Shown here: in pieces, positions 8,116 through 18,210 of the stretch
How positions within the stretch are numbered: position 1 is the first letter of the stretch
Layout of the letters: every line of letters begins with the position of its first letter
NCBI RefSeq assembly: GCF_016648105.1
Contig: NZ_JACVVE010000002.1
Location: 230,280-294,279 of the forward strand
Reading direction: 5' to 3'
DNA: 64,000 nucleotides
Source of the DNA: Pseudomonas sp. S31
Lineage (GTDB): Bacteria > Pseudomonadota > Gammaproteobacteria > Pseudomonadales > Pseudomonadaceae
The notes under the pieces: model-generated
The model's database searches: none
The model's input: the letters and a program-made list of their open reading frames with translations, nothing else
Told to the model about the DNA's origin: nothing
Position numbers and translations under genes: made by a program

Positions 8116-10257
8116 ATGACCTCGCGCGACACGCGCATTCTTGCCTGGCGGCTGGTAGTGCTGCCGCTGCTGCTCTGGGCCATGGCCCTCTGGCAGGGCC
8201 ATCGCGCCGATGAGCACCGCACCCTGCTGCTGGAGGATCGCGGCCAACTGCACGTCTTCATCGCCCAGGTGGAAGAGATGCAGCGCGTGCGCGACCATCG
8301 TGACGTGCAGTTCAACGGCCGCTTGGTCAACCCCTACATGGCCAACAGCATGGCGGTGCTGCGCCTGAACGAGACCGAGCGTGAGCTGACCTTCGCCCGC
8401 ATCGGTTCCGTGCTGGCGCAGTGGTCGCAGCCCCTGGCGGCCCTGCTCACGCTGCTGGGCATCGCTTCCCTGGTGACCCTGCACTGGGCTGGCAAGGCCG
8501 CGCTAGCCTCACGGGCCCGGCTGGTGCGCTTGTTCCACCGGGTGCGGCAGTTGTTGCCACTGGTGCTGGCTGCGCTGATGCTGCTGCTGACCCTGACCGC
8601 CGTGCTGGAAATCGGCTACGAGGCGCTCTGGCTGTTCGCCCTGAAACAGACTTCGGCCGGGGTGCTCAAGCTGCAACTGCTGGTCGGCTTGTTGATGCTG
8701 GCGATGCTCTGGCCGTTGTACCGCCTGCCTGGGCACCTGAAAACCATGCTGCAGCTGTTCAAGCCCGAACCCCACGACGTCTTCGGCACGCCGCTGACCG
8801 AGCAGCAGGCGCCTGCGTTGTGGGCCCGGGTGCGCTCGCTGGCGCGACGGCTCGATGCACTGGAGCCGGACAACATCGTGGTCGGTTGCCTCGAAGGCTT
8901 CTACGTGACCTCGGCCGATGTCCTGCTGCAGCCGGAGGAGCGTCGCCTGCAGGGGCGTACCTTGTACTTGCCCTTGCCGTTGCTGGCGGTGCTCAGCCGC
9001 CGAGAAAGCGATGCGGTGATTGCCCATGAGCTGGCGCACTTCTCGGGCGAGGACACTGCCTACAGCATGCGTTTCGCCCCCATCTACCAAGGTGTTTGGC
9101 GCAGCATCGGCGTGCTTGGCGAACACATGGAGGCCGGTTTCCTGCGCGGCTTGCTGACCTTGCCGGCCTTCGCGCTGGCGGTCTATTCGATGCAGCGTTT
9201 CGACCATGCCGTCAGCCACTGGAGCCGCGAGCGCGAACTGCTGGCCGATGCCGCAGGCGCACGGATCGACGGCCCGCAGGCGGTGGTCGATTCGCTGGTG
9301 CGGATCGGTGCGCTGGAGCCGTTGATCGATGAACACCATCGGCACCTGTGCGGCCAGCCGGAACTGTGGCCGCAAGACTTGCTGGGCGCGGTGCTGAACC
9401 ATCTGGCGCAGCAGCCTATCGTGCTGCCGGACGCCGAGCTGGCGGATGAACTGCCCCACCCCACCGATACCCACCCGCCGACCTTGCAGCGCATCCAGGC
9501 ACTGGGCATGTCCGCCGAAGATGCGCGCCAAGGCCAGGCGCTGAGGCCAGTGCTGGTCGAACAGGCGCTGGCCCGCCTGGCCGAGGATGTCCCGGACCTG
9601 CCAGGGTTGTCGCGCAGGCTGACGACCGCCCTTGGCGACTTCCTGGCGCGCCAGCGCGAGGATATCCGCCGCGAGCTGGAAGAGCGTGCCCAGGCTGTGC
9701 CGAGCGAAAGCATCGTGCGTGAGGGTGCGCAGCTGCGCGGGCGGTTTCTGCTGGTGGTGGCGTTCGGCTGCATGGTCGCTGCGGCATGGCTGCTTATGGG
9801 CGTGGACGTGCACGGCGCCAAGCCTGGGTTGATCACCTTCTTCCGCGTGCTGGCCGCAGCCATTGCCGTCACTGGGGTCATGCTGGGCGTGTTCGGCTGG
9901 CGCTTCATCAAGCGTGCGGCCACTCCCGCGCTGGTGCTGACACGCGACACGGTGCGCTTTGCCAATGCCCCGGAGCCGATCGCGCTGCATTGCTTCGATC
10001 AATACCAGGTCAAGGTCTCGCCGGGTCTGGCGGTGGTGTTGCAGCTGGCCGAGGATGCGCCGTTACCGATGTTCCACAAGCGCAGGTTCTGGGAGCCCGA
10101 TGCCAAGTTCGATGCGCGGACCCGGCAGGTGACCCTGGCGTTGGGCCGCTGGAGCGTCGATGGCAAGGCCTTGAATGGCGGGCAGCTGTCGTTGCTGATA
10201 GGGCGTTACCTGGAAGGCGGCCATGCGCGCCAGGCCCTGCAGGCCTTGGACGAGTGA
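8116..10257 (+). CDS. M48 family membrane metallopeptidase
   Basis: A 713-residue zinc peptidase related to HtpX/Ste24-type enzymes. The zinc motif HELAH is at about 304-308 and the downstream glutamate is in SRERELLAD near residue 371. There are several membrane helices before the active site and a pair after it (about 545-595), so the catalytic domain is probably cytoplasmic-facing and membrane-bound. The ATG at 8116 is preferred over that at 8080 because GGAGAG precedes it. Substrate is unknown. It stands alone between the oxidase cluster and the convergent metQ. Confidence 0.85.
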   Translation: MTSRDTRILAWRLVVLPLLLWAMALWQGHRADEHRTLLLEDRGQLHVFIAQVEEMQRVRDHRDVQFNGRLVNPYMANSMAVLRLNETERELTFARIGSVLAQWSQPLAALLTLLGIASLVTLHWAGKAALASRARLVRLFHRVRQLLPLVLAALMLLLTLTAVLEIGYEALWLFALKQTSAGVLKLQLLVGLLMLAMLWPLYRLPGHLKTMLQLFKPEPHDVFGTPLTEQQAPALWARVRSLARRLDALEPDNIVVGCLEGFYVTSADVLLQPEERRLQGRTLYLPLPLLAVLSRRESDAVIAHELAHFSGEDTAYSMRFAPIYQGVWRSIGVLGEHMEAGFLRGLLTLPAFALAVYSMQRFDHAVSHWSRERELLADAAGARIDGPQAVVDSLVRIGALEPLIDEHHRHLCGQPELWPQDLLGAVLNHLAQQPIVLPDAELADELPHPTDTHPPTLQRIQALGMSAEDARQGQALRPVLVEQALARLAEDVPDLPGLSRRLTTALGDFLARQREDIRRELEERAQAVPSESIVREGAQLRGRFLLVVAFGCMVAAAWLLMGVDVHGAKPGLITFFRVLAAAIAVTGVMLGVFGWRFIKRAATPALVLTRDTVRFANAPEPIALHCFDQYQVKVSPGLAVVLQLAEDAPLPMFHKRRFWEPDAKFDARTRQVTLALGRWSVDGKALNGGQLSLLIGRYLEGGHARQALQALDE

Positions 10258-10277
10258 TAAGCAATACATGGCCTGTG

Positions 10278-10314
10278 TGTAGGAGCGGCCTTGCGCCGCG
10301 AAGGGCCGCTCCTG
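10278..10314. repeat. REP-type palindrome
   Basis: AGGAGCGGCC and GGCCGCTCCT form a 10-base-pair stem around a short loop. It is a variant of the P. putida REP family and sits between the converging ends of the M48 peptidase gene and metQ, where it could also act as a bidirectional transcription stop. Confidence 0.8.
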
Positions 10315-10319
10315 TTGCC

Positions 10320-11090
10320 TCAGAACGCTGGAACCACCGCGCCCTTGTACTTCTCCATGATGAACTGCTTGACCTCGGGCGAGTGCAGGGCCGCCTTGAG
10401 CTTGTTCATGGCATCGGAGCCCATGTTGTCTGGGCGGGCCACCAGGATGTTGACGTACGGCGAGTCGCTGCCTTCGATGACCAGGGCGTCTTTTTCGGGG
10501 TTCAGCTTGGCTTCCAGCGCGTAGTTGGTGTTGATCAGCGCCAGGTCGACCTGGGTCAGCACGCGCGGGATGGTCGCGGCTTCCAGTTCGCGGAACTTGA
10601 GCTTCTTGTCGTTACCGGTGATGTCTTTCACGGTGGACAGGATGTTCTTGTTGTCCTTGAGCGCGATCACGCCGGCCTTGTCCAGCAGCAGCAGGGCACG
10701 GCCGCCGTTGGTGGCGTCGTTGGGGATGACCACGGTGGCGCCATCTGGCAGCTCGTTGAGCGTCTTGTACTTGCTCGAGTAGGCGCCCAGGGGCTCCAGG
10801 TGCACGCCGACCACGCTTTTCAGGTCGGTACCCTTGGCCTTGTTGAATTCATCCAGGTACGGCTGGTGCTGGAAGAAGTTGGCGTCCAGGCGCTTCTCGG
10901 CCACCTGCACGTTGGGCTGGATGTAGTCGGTGAATTCCTTGACCTTCAGCTCGACACCTTCCTTCGCCAGTTGCGGTTTGACGAAGTTGAGGATTTCGGC
11001 GTGGGGCACCGGGGTGGCGGCGACGGTGAGGGTTTCGGCATGCGCCGAGAAGGCCGCGACAGCGGCGACGACAGCAAGCAGCTTCTTCAT
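10320..11090 (-). CDS. metQ: Methionine ABC transporter substrate-binding protein MetQ
   Basis: Periplasmic binding component for methionine import (NlpA/MetQ family). The 256 residues begin with a signal peptide ending in AHA before ETLTV and continue with family motifs TPVPHAEIL, NFFQHQPYLDEFN and IPNDATNGGRALLLL. There is no cysteine in the signal region, so the lipid anchor of E. coli MetQ is missing and the protein should be soluble in the periplasm. Last gene of the metN-metI-metQ operon, 64 bases after metI. Confidence 0.93.
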   Translation of the reverse strand: MKKLLAVVAAVAAFSAHAETLTVAATPVPHAEILNFVKPQLAKEGVELKVKEFTDYIQPNVQVAEKRLDANFFQHQPYLDEFNKAKGTDLKSVVGVHLEPLGAYSSKYKTLNELPDGATVVIPNDATNGGRALLLLDKAGVIALKDNKNILSTVKDITGNDKKLKFRELEAATIPRVLTQVDLALINTNYALEAKLNPEKDALVIEGSDSPYVNILVARPDNMGSDAMNKLKAALHSPEVKQFIMEKYKGAVVPAF

Positions 11091-11154
11091 TGATCACTCC
11101 TTGTGAGGGCCGCGACGGCCCCCGAACGGGCCGGCCGGGCCGACCCCATTGGGG

Positions 11155-11829
11155 TTACTTACGGGAAAAATGCACGACCAGTTTGTCGCCCACGCTCTGC
11201 AGGACTTGAACCAGAATCAGCAGCAGCACCACGGTGACGATCATCACGTCGGTCTGGAAGCGCTGGTAGCCGAAGCGGATCGCCAGGTCGCCGAGGCCGC
11301 CGGCACCGACCACGCCGGCCATGGCAGTGTAGGAGACCAGGGTGATGGCGGTGACGGTGATGGCCGCGAAGATGCCCGGACGGGCTTCCGGCAGCAGCGC
11401 GTTGGTGATGATCTGGCGGGTGGTGGCGCCCATCGACTGGGTCGCCTCGATGATGCCGCGGTCCACTTCACGCAGGGCAGTTTCCACCAGACGCGCGAAG
11501 AATGGCGTGGCGCCCACCACCAGCGGTGGAATGGCACCGGCGACGCCCAGCGAGGTGCCGGTGATCAGCACGGTGATCGGGATCATCACGATCAGCAGGA
11601 TGATGAACGGCAGCGAACGCAGGATGTTGACCACCAGCGACAGCAGCGCGTAAACGCCCTTCTGCTCGAACATCTGCCGCGGGCCGCAGAGGAACAGCAA
11701 CACGCCCAGCGGCAGGCCCAGCAACACGGTGAAGAACAGCGAGCCGAACAGCATGATCATGGTGTCGACGCTGGCCAGCCAGATTTCGGCCCAGTCGACG
11801 TTGGCGAAGAAATTCAGGGCGTCCATCAA
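11155..11829 (-). CDS. metI: Methionine ABC transporter permease MetI
   Basis: Inner-membrane permease of the methionine importer, 224 residues with about five helices. The permease-ATPase contact loop is visible as [14 protein letters not shown] in the middle of the protein, followed by LLPEARPGI, both typical of MetI. The start overlaps the metN stop by four bases (ATGA), so the two are translationally coupled. Confidence 0.94.
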   Translation of the reverse strand: MMDALNFFANVDWAEIWLASVDTMIMLFGSLFFTVLLGLPLGVLLFLCGPRQMFEQKGVYALLSLVVNILRSLPFIILLIVMIPITVLITGTSLGVAGAIPPLVVGATPFFARLVETALREVDRGIIEATQSMGATTRQIITNALLPEARPGIFAAITVTAITLVSYTAMAGVVGAGGLGDLAIRFGYQRFQTDVMIVTVVLLLILVQVLQSVGDKLVVHFSRK

Positions 11830-12833
11830 CGCAGTACCTCCATATGTACGTCAGCTGCCGTGAAGCGGGCGAAGGCCGCTTCCATGTCGCCGCCGGTGAC
11901 GGCCAGGGTCAGCTGCCCATAGGGCACGTCCTTGATGCGGTCGATGCGCCCGGCGAGGATGCTGTAGTCGACGCCGGTCTCGCGGGCCACGGTACCCAGC
12001 AGCGGCGCGTAGGTGGCTTCGCCCTGGAAGGTCAGGCGCACGATGCGCCCCGGTACGTGGGCGAAGTCGTCACGCTGTTCGCCTTCGTCGACCTGCTCGT
12101 CCTCCTGCACGAAGCGCTTGGTGGTCGGGTGCTGCGGGTGCAGGAACACCTCGGCCACCGAGCCCTGCTCGACGATCTGCCCGGCATCCATTACCGCCAC
12201 GCGGTCGCAGACCCGGCGGATCACGTCCATTTCATGGGTGATCAGGACGATGGTCAGCTTCAGTTCGCGATTGATTTCGGCCAGCAGTTGCAGCACCGAG
12301 GCAGTGGTTTGCGGGTCGAGGGCGCTGGTGGCTTCGTCGCACAGCAGGATCTTCGGGTTGGTGGACAGGGCGCGGGCGATGCCCACGCGCTGCTTCTGGC
12401 CGCCGGACAACTGCGCCGGGTACTTGCGGGCGTGGTCCTGCAGGCCCACGCGGGCCAGCAGCTCGGTGACGCGCTGGTCGATCTGGCTGCGCGACAGCTC
12501 GCCGGCCAGGGTCAGCGGCAGTGCGACGTTGTCGGCAACGGTCTTGGAGGCCAGCAGGTTGAAATGCTGGAAGATCATCCCGACCTGTTGGCGCAGGCCG
12601 CGCAACTGGGCGGCGTTGTACGCGGTCACGTCCTCGCCGTCGATGATGATCTTGCCGCCGGAAGGCTCTTCCAGGCGGTTGATCAGGCGCAGCATGGTGC
12701 TCTTGCCGGCGCCGGAATGGCCGATCAGGCCGAACACCTGACCGTCTTCGATGGTCAGGCTGGTCGGGTTGAGGGCTGGGATTTCCCTACCGGCGACGCG
12801 GTAGGTCTTGTGCACTTGTTGGAACTCGATCAC
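11826..12833 (-). CDS. metN: Methionine ABC transporter ATP-binding protein MetN
   Basis: ATPase of the methionine importer, 335 residues. The Walker A motif is GHSGAGKST (about 38-46), the ABC signature [10 protein letters not shown] and the Walker [12 protein letters not shown]. The last 80 or so residues form the NIL (ACT-like) domain that binds methionine and shuts the transporter down when the cell is full. First gene of the metNIQ operon; its promoter must lie in the 225-base gap shared with katE, where I see no recognisable SAM riboswitch or MetJ box. Confidence 0.95.
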   Translation of the reverse strand: MIEFQQVHKTYRVAGREIPALNPTSLTIEDGQVFGLIGHSGAGKSTMLRLINRLEEPSGGKIIIDGEDVTAYNAAQLRGLRQQVGMIFQHFNLLASKTVADNVALPLTLAGELSRSQIDQRVTELLARVGLQDHARKYPAQLSGGQKQRVGIARALSTNPKILLCDEATSALDPQTTASVLQLLAEINRELKLTIVLITHEMDVIRRVCDRVAVMDAGQIVEQGSVAEVFLHPQHPTTKRFVQEDEQVDEGEQRDDFAHVPGRIVRLTFQGEATYAPLLGTVARETGVDYSILAGRIDRIKDVPYGQLTLAVTGGDMEAAFARFTAADVHMEVLR

Positions 12834-13058
12834 GTAGCGAACCTTGTGGGGCGCATGGAATTTGGGTCAGCGGTTAGCTGGGAGCGGCGCATTTTAGCGT
12901 TTTCCCATAGCTGTTCTTAGCATTAATTTCGTAATGCACCAATTCGGCGGGCATAACGCGACAACCGGTAAACTCGATTGAACGCTCGACGAAGCCTTCC
13001 AGTCACTACAAGACAAGCCCGAATGGGCACGCCTGAAGACTGACGAGGAGAGCCGATC

Positions 13059-15203
13059 ATGCCCAGCAAGAAACCGGACGCGCCCAGAAACAGCGAAGTT
13101 GCCGGCACCCAGACCCCGGACCGGGCCAACACCAATGCCAAGTTGCAGAGCCTGGAAGACGTGCGCAGCGACGCCACCGGCCAAGCCCTGCGCACCAATC
13201 AGGGCGTGCGCATCGCCGACAACCAGAACACGCTCAAGGCCGGCGCGCGCGGGCCATCGCTGCTCGAAGACTTCATCATGCGCGAGAAGATCACCCACTT
13301 CGACCACGAGCGCATACCCGAACGCATCGTCCATGCCCGTGGTACTGGGGCGCATGGCTACTTCCAGAGCTACGGCAAGCATGCCGAGCTGACCAAGGCC
13401 GGCTTCCTGCAAGACCCGGAGAAGATCACCCCGGTGTTCGTGCGGTTCTCCACCGTGCAGGGCCCGCGTGGCTCAGGCGACACGGTGCGCGACGTGCGCG
13501 GCTTTGCCGTGAAGTTCTACACCGATGAGGGCAATTTCGACCTGGTCGGCAACAACATGCCGGTGTTCTTCATCCAGGACGCCATCAAATTCCCCGACTT
13601 CGTTCACGCGGTGAAGCCAGAACCGCACAATGAAATGCCCACCGGCGGCTCGGCCCACGACACCTTCTGGGACTTCGTCTCCCTCGTGCCGGAGTCGGCG
13701 CACATGGTGATGTGGGCCATGTCCGACCGCGCCATCCCGCGCAGCCTGCGGATGATGGAAGGCTTCGGCGTGCACACGTTCCGCCTGATCAACGCCGAAG
13801 GGGTGGCCAGCTTCGTCAAGTTCCACTGGAAGCCGCGCCAGGGCGTGCACTCGTTGCTGTGGGACGAGGCGCAGAAGCTGGCCGGCAAGGACACCGACTT
13901 CCAGCGCCGCGACCTCTGGGAAGCCATCGAGACCGGCGATTACCCGGAATGGGAACTGGGTGTGCAGATCGTTCCGGAGGCCGATGAACACAAGTTCGAC
14001 TTCGACCTGCTCGACCCGACCAAGATCATTCCCGAAGAGCTGGTACCGGTCACGCCCCTGGGCAAAATGGTGCTCAACCGCAACCCGGACAACTTCTTCG
14101 CCGAAACCGAGCAGGTCGCGTTCTGCCCGGGGCATATCGTGCCGGGCATCGATTTCACCAACGACCCGCTGCTCCAGGGGCGGTTGTTCTCCTACACCGA
14201 TACCCAGATCAGCCGCCTCGGTGGGCCGAACTTCCACCAGATCCCGATCAACCGGCCGGTGGCGCCGAACCACAACAACCAGCGCGATGCGATGCACCAG
14301 CATGTGCTGCACAAAGGGCGCGCGTCCTACGAGCCGAACTCCATCGACGGTGGTTGGCCGAAGGAAACACCCGCCGGCCCCGAGGATGGTGGCTTCGAGA
14401 GCTACCAGGAGCGCATCGATGCGCACAAGATCCGCCAGCGCAGCGAGTCGTTCGGTGACCACTTCTCCCAGGCGCGGCTGTTCTTCCAGAGCATGAGCGA
14501 GACCGAACAGCAGCACATCATCAAGGCCTACAGCTTCGAGCTGGGCAAGGTCGAGCGCGAGCACATCCGCGCCCGCGAGGTGAACGAGATCCTCGCCAAC
14601 ATCGACCTGAAGCTGGCAGCGGCGGTGGCGGCCAACCTCGGCCTGCCGGCGCCCAAGGCTGGCAGCGTGAAGGTCAAGGGCAGCCAGCTCAAGCAGTCGC
14701 CGGCCCTGAGCCAGATGAACCACCTGGGCGATGTCGGCATCAAGGGCCGCAAGATTGCCGTGCTGGTGGCCGATGGCGTGGATGCCGGCAGTGTCGATCA
14801 CTGGCGCAAGGCCCTCGAGGCGCACAGCGCGCGCATGCTCGTGCTGGGGCCGACCTCGGCGCCGGTGAAAACGGCCGATGGCAAGGCGCTGGCAGTCGAT
14901 GCCTCGATGGAGGGGATGCCTTCGGTGATGTTCGATGGGGTGATCGTCCCGGGTGGCAAGAAGGCCTTGGAGGCGCTGGCGGGCAGCGGGTTGGCCAAGC
15001 ACTTCCTGCTCGAGGCCTACAAGCACCTCAAGGCTATCGGCTTCGCGGCTGAAGGCAAGGCGTTGGTCGATGGGCTGGGGCTCAAGGCGGACAAGGGCTT
15101 GCTGCTGGGGGATGACCAGAAGGCGGTGGATGCATTCGTCAAGGCGGTCGAGGGGCATCGGGTGTGGGAGCGGGAGGCGGCGGCGGAAGCTGTGCCGGCC
15201 TGA
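13059..15203 (+). CDS. katE: Large-subunit catalase HPII (KatE type)
   Basis: Monofunctional heme catalase that breaks down hydrogen peroxide. The 714-residue length is that of the large-subunit clade. The distal histidine lies in [11 protein letters not shown] (about residue 92), the conserved asparagine in [12 protein letters not shown], and the heme-ligand tyrosine in RLFSYTDTQ (about 379). Roughly the last 150 residues form the DJ-1/PfpI-like C-terminal domain of this clade ([20 protein letters not shown]). A clear ribosome site (GAGGAGAG) precedes the ATG. It diverges from metN and stands alone; stationary-phase control is usual for the family but not shown here. Confidence 0.96.
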   Translation: MPSKKPDAPRNSEVAGTQTPDRANTNAKLQSLEDVRSDATGQALRTNQGVRIADNQNTLKAGARGPSLLEDFIMREKITHFDHERIPERIVHARGTGAHGYFQSYGKHAELTKAGFLQDPEKITPVFVRFSTVQGPRGSGDTVRDVRGFAVKFYTDEGNFDLVGNNMPVFFIQDAIKFPDFVHAVKPEPHNEMPTGGSAHDTFWDFVSLVPESAHMVMWAMSDRAIPRSLRMMEGFGVHTFRLINAEGVASFVKFHWKPRQGVHSLLWDEAQKLAGKDTDFQRRDLWEAIETGDYPEWELGVQIVPEADEHKFDFDLLDPTKIIPEELVPVTPLGKMVLNRNPDNFFAETEQVAFCPGHIVPGIDFTNDPLLQGRLFSYTDTQISRLGGPNFHQIPINRPVAPNHNNQRDAMHQHVLHKGRASYEPNSIDGGWPKETPAGPEDGGFESYQERIDAHKIRQRSESFGDHFSQARLFFQSMSETEQQHIIKAYSFELGKVEREHIRAREVNEILANIDLKLAAAVAANLGLPAPKAGSVKVKGSQLKQSPALSQMNHLGDVGIKGRKIAVLVADGVDAGSVDHWRKALEAHSARMLVLGPTSAPVKTADGKALAVDASMEGMPSVMFDGVIVPGGKKALEALAGSGLAKHFLLEAYKHLKAIGFAAEGKALVDGLGLKADKGLLLGDDQKAVDAFVKAVEGHRVWEREAAAEAVPA

Positions 15204-15210
15204 TAGGGCC

Positions 15211-15276
15211 TATTCGCGGGTAAACCCGCTCCTACAGGGATAGCGAATATCCTGTAGGAGCGGGTAAATCCGCGAA
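15211..15276. repeat. Inverted pair of REP elements
   Basis: Two head-to-head REP copies, TTCGCGGGTAAACCCGCTCC TACAGG on the left and its near-complement on the right (GTAGGAGCGGGTAAATCCGCG), separated by about ten bases. They lie between the converging katE and lipoprotein genes and can fold into one long hairpin. Confidence 0.9.
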
Positions 15277-15280
15277 AAAA

Positions 15281-15988
15281 TCAACGCTGATGCGGGATCA
15301 GTACCACCTGAGCCGGCAACGAGCGCTGGATCTCGTGCTTCTGCTTCAACGCGAACCCGCTGTCGATCTTGTGCACGCGCTTCTGCAGCAAAGTCTTGAG
15401 CCAAGGCGCGTCCTCGGTGCGCGGCACCTGGAACACCACGTCACACTGATAATTCACCACGTCTTTGGCGATCTCGTCGAGTTGTCGACGCATCGCTGCA
15501 ATATCGGTGGTTTTCAGCGCCACCACGGTGCTGGGCGCGGTTGGATCAATGACCCGTGCGGCGGGCTTGGCCTCGGCCGCTTTCAAGGCTGCCTCGGCCT
15601 TTTCCAGCTCGGCCTTGCGCGCCATGGCCACGGCATCGCCACCGGTCACCGCCGGGGCCTGGGGCATCAGCGCGCGGGCGCGGGCCAGGGCGGTGGCTGC
15701 GGCGTTGACGTCACCCTTCTGCAGCACGATCTGGCTGCGCTGCAGATAGGCCTCGGCCAGCTGGCGCTGGTATTGCTCCAGGCGCGCGTCGTCGGGCGAC
15801 TGCGTCTGCAGGGCAGCCAACTGGTCTTCGGCGGTGGCCAGCTCGTTGCTGGCGATACTTTGCTGCAGCTGCTGCCAGGCATCGGCTTGGGCAGGTGCGG
15901 TGGCCTGCTCGACCGGCGCGCTGGAACAAGCGGCCAGGAACAGGGAAAACGCGGCAACAAGCAGATAACGGGATGCGAACGGCTTCAT
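15281..15988 (-). CDS. Lipoprotein with helical repeat-like region, function unknown
   Basis: A 235-residue protein with a signal peptide and lipobox LAAC (Cys about residue 21). The middle (about 35-115) is Ala/Gln-rich and helical, resembling tetratricopeptide-like repeats (QLAEAYLQRSQIVLQKGDVNAAATALARARALM). The end holds QCDVVFQVPRTEDAPWLKTLL. It matches the conserved Pseudomonas lipoprotein that lies next to znuB. No function can be read from it; position beside the zinc genes is suggestive only. Confidence 0.85.
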   Translation of the reverse strand: MKPFASRYLLVAAFSLFLAACSSAPVEQATAPAQADAWQQLQQSIASNELATAEDQLAALQTQSPDDARLEQYQRQLAEAYLQRSQIVLQKGDVNAAATALARARALMPQAPAVTGGDAVAMARKAELEKAEAALKAAEAKPAARVIDPTAPSTVVALKTTDIAAMRRQLDEIAKDVVNYQCDVVFQVPRTEDAPWLKTLLQKRVHKIDSGFALKQKHEIQRSLPAQVVLIPHQR

Positions 15989-16117
15989 TCCTGCGACTCT
16001 CTATTTGCGCAAAAAGCGAGCAAGTCTACACCCAGGTGCGCACGCTCGAAAACAAGTCTTACAGACCATTTACCTGCCAAATGGTTGCAGGATGCGCCGT
16101 GGCGCACCCTGAAATAC

Positions 16118-16900
16118 CTACCGTTTAGGCAGGGCCAGGCTCAGCAAGAATAGCACCGCGGCACAGACCACGATCGATGGCCCGGCCGGGGTGTCCTTGA
16201 ACCAGGACATGGCCAGGCCGCCACAGACCGCGACCACGCCCAGCAGGCTGGCGCCCAGCGCCATCTGCTCGGGCGAGCGGGCATGGCGTTGCGCCGTGGC
16301 GGCGGGAATGATCAGCAGCGAGGTGATCAGCAGCACCCCGACGATCTTCATCGCCACGGCGATGACCACCGCGATCAGCAGCATCAGGCCCAGGCGCAGG
16401 CCCGCCACCGGCAGGCCCTCGACGGTCGCCAGCTCCTCGTGCACGGTCACCGCCAGCAAGGGGCGCCACAGCGCAGCGAGCAGCACCAGCACCAGGGCGC
16501 TGCCGCCGAGAATCCAGGCCAGGTCGGTGGTGCTGATCGCCAGCAGATCGCCGAACAGGTAGGCCATCAGGTCGATGCGCACGTCATGCATGAAGCTCAG
16601 CGCCACCAGGCCTAGGGACAGGGTGCTGGGCGCGAGGATGCCGAGCAGGGTATCGGAGGCCAGTGGCTGGCGCTGTTGCAGGGTCACCAGCAGGATCGCC
16701 AGCAGCAGGCAGCCGACGGTCACCGCCAGCGCCGGGCTGACGTCCAGGGCGAAGCCCATGGCCACGCCCAGCAGCGCGGCATGCGACAAGGTGTCGCCGA
16801 AGTAGGCCATGCGCCGCCAGACCACGAAAGAGCCCAGCGGGCCCGCCACCAGCGCCAGGGAAAGACCCGCAAGCAGGGCATATAGAAGAAAATCAGCCAT
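16118..16900 (-). CDS. znuB: High-affinity zinc ABC transporter permease ZnuB
   Basis: Inner-membrane permease of the zinc importer, 260 residues with seven to nine helices. Family stretches include [23 protein letters not shown] near the N-terminus and [18 protein letters not shown] near the end. The frame is open upstream, but the ATG at 16900 overlaps the znuC stop by eight bases and gives the normal start. Last gene of the zur-znuC-znuB operon. Confidence 0.94.
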   Translation of the reverse strand: MADFLLYALLAGLSLALVAGPLGSFVVWRRMAYFGDTLSHAALLGVAMGFALDVSPALAVTVGCLLLAILLVTLQQRQPLASDTLLGILAPSTLSLGLVALSFMHDVRIDLMAYLFGDLLAISTTDLAWILGGSALVLVLLAALWRPLLAVTVHEELATVEGLPVAGLRLGLMLLIAVVIAVAMKIVGVLLITSLLIIPAATAQRHARSPEQMALGASLLGVVAVCGGLAMSWFKDTPAGPSIVVCAAVLFLLSLALPKR

Positions 16901-17666
16901 GCTTGCAGTGCTCTCCGTGAACATGGGCGCCAGGGGCGACCACCGCACCATGCAGGTCGTGGCTGTGGTCGTGGTGGTGGTGATAGATGGCCAGGCTCGG
17001 GGCGTTCTGGCCGAACAGCTCGACGAACGCCGGGTCGCCGCTGACCTGCTCCGGATGGCCCGAGCAGCACACGTGGCGGTTCAGGCAGACCACCTGGTCG
17101 GTGGTGCTCATCACCAGGTGCAGGTCGTGGGAGACCATCAGCACGCCGCAGCCGTGGCGGTCGCGCAGGCGCGTGATGAGGTTGTACAGTTCGGTCTGGC
17201 CGACCACGTCCACCCCTTGCACCGGCTCGTCCAGCACCAGCAGTTGCGGCTCGCGCAGCAGCGCACGGGCCAGCAGCACACGCTGCATCTCGCCACCGGA
17301 AATGGTCTGGATCGGGCTGTCGATGACCTGTTCGGCGCCGACTTCCTGCAGCGCCGAGAGGGCGGCGGCGCGGTCCACGCCGGGCACCAGGCGCAAGAAG
17401 CGCAGCACCGACAGCGGCAGCGTCGCATCCACCTGGATCTTCTGCGGCATGTAGCCGATGCGCAGCTTCGGTTTGCGCCACACCTTGCCACGGTGCGGTT
17501 TCAACAGCCCGAGCACGGCGCGCACCAGGGTGGTCTTGCCGGCGCCGTTGGGGCCGATCAGGGTGACGATCTGGCCTGGCGCCACCGACAGGTCGATGCT
17601 GTCGAGCACCGCCTCGCCGCCAAAGGTGACGCCGACCTGCTCGAGGCGGATCAGTGCATCGCTCAT
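16893..17666 (-). CDS. znuC: Zinc ABC transporter ATP-binding protein ZnuC
   Basis: ATPase of the zinc importer, 257 residues. Walker A is GPNGAGKTT (about 38-46), the signature ISGGEMQRV and Walker [13 protein letters not shown]. The C-terminus is rich in histidine ([11 protein letters not shown] and [10 protein letters not shown]), a zinc-binding tail typical of pseudomonad ZnuC. The ATG at 17666 overlaps the zur stop by four bases; longer upstream reading is antisense or overlaps zur. Confidence 0.95.
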   Translation of the reverse strand: MSDALIRLEQVGVTFGGEAVLDSIDLSVAPGQIVTLIGPNGAGKTTLVRAVLGLLKPHRGKVWRKPKLRIGYMPQKIQVDATLPLSVLRFLRLVPGVDRAAALSALQEVGAEQVIDSPIQTISGGEMQRVLLARALLREPQLLVLDEPVQGVDVVGQTELYNLITRLRDRHGCGVLMVSHDLHLVMSTTDQVVCLNRHVCCSGHPEQVSGDPAFVELFGQNAPSLAIYHHHHDHSHDLHGAVVAPGAHVHGEHCKHG

Positions 17667-18148
17667 GCTGCGCTCCGGCAGTTGCTGCACAAGCCGACCA
17701 CCTCGACCGTCTGGGTCTCGACGCTGAAGCCCACGCCCTGGGCGCTGCTGACGATGGCATCGCTGATGCTCTGCTGTTCCAGCTCGATGGCCACGTGGCA
17801 TTCGCGGCAGATCAGGAACTGGCCCTGGTGCGCGTGCTCCGGGTGGCTGCAACCAATGAAGGCGTTGAGCGAGGCGATGCGGTGCACCAGGCCGTTTTCC
17901 AGGAGGAAGTCCAGCGCGCGGTACACCGTGGGGGGGGCGGCGCGGCGGCCGTCCTGCTCGCTGAGCACGGCCAGGATGTCGTAGGCGCCCAGCGGCTTGT
18001 GGCTCTGCCACACCAGCTCCAGCACGCGCCGGCGCAGTGCGGTCAGGCGTAGGCCCTGGCGGGTGCACAGGGCATCGGCTTCGGACAATGCGCTGTGCAC
18101 GCAATGGGAATGATCGTGGGGACGGTTGGCCAGCGGCGTGATGGACAT
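17663..18148 (-). CDS. zur: Zinc uptake regulator Zur (Fur family)
   Basis: Zinc-sensing repressor of zinc import, 161 residues. It has the Fur winged-helix ([33 protein letters not shown]) and the metal sites of Zur: [19 protein letters not shown] and the C-terminal CSNC pair that, with CREC, binds the structural zinc. Its N-terminus adds a short His run (HDHSHCVHS). First gene of zur-znuC-znuB and divergent from znuA, so it probably regulates both sides and itself. Confidence 0.95.
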   Translation of the reverse strand: MSITPLANRPHDHSHCVHSALSEADALCTRQGLRLTALRRRVLELVWQSHKPLGAYDILAVLSEQDGRRAAPPTVYRALDFLLENGLVHRIASLNAFIGCSHPEHAHQGQFLICRECHVAIELEQQSISDAIVSSAQGVGFSVETQTVEVVGLCSNCRSAA

Positions 18149-18176
18149 ATGGGCAGCGACGGTTCTGGATGGAGAC

Positions 18177-18189
18177 GTTATTATGTTAC
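18177..18189. promoter_or_regulatory. Candidate Zur box between zur and znuA
   Basis: GTTATTATGTTAC matches 10 of 13 positions of the core GTTATAATATAAC of known gammaproteobacterial Zur boxes. It lies in the 62 bases between the divergent zur and znuA starts, the place expected for a shared operator. The low-GC island around it stands out from its neighbours. Confidence 0.6.
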
Positions 18190-18210
18190 CTGTTTCTGAC
18201 GACTCGAGTA

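Noticed and set aside
12834..13058. Possible SAM riboswitch or MetJ box before metN
   Set aside because: No repeats of AGACGTCT and no conserved SAM riboswitch core was visible.
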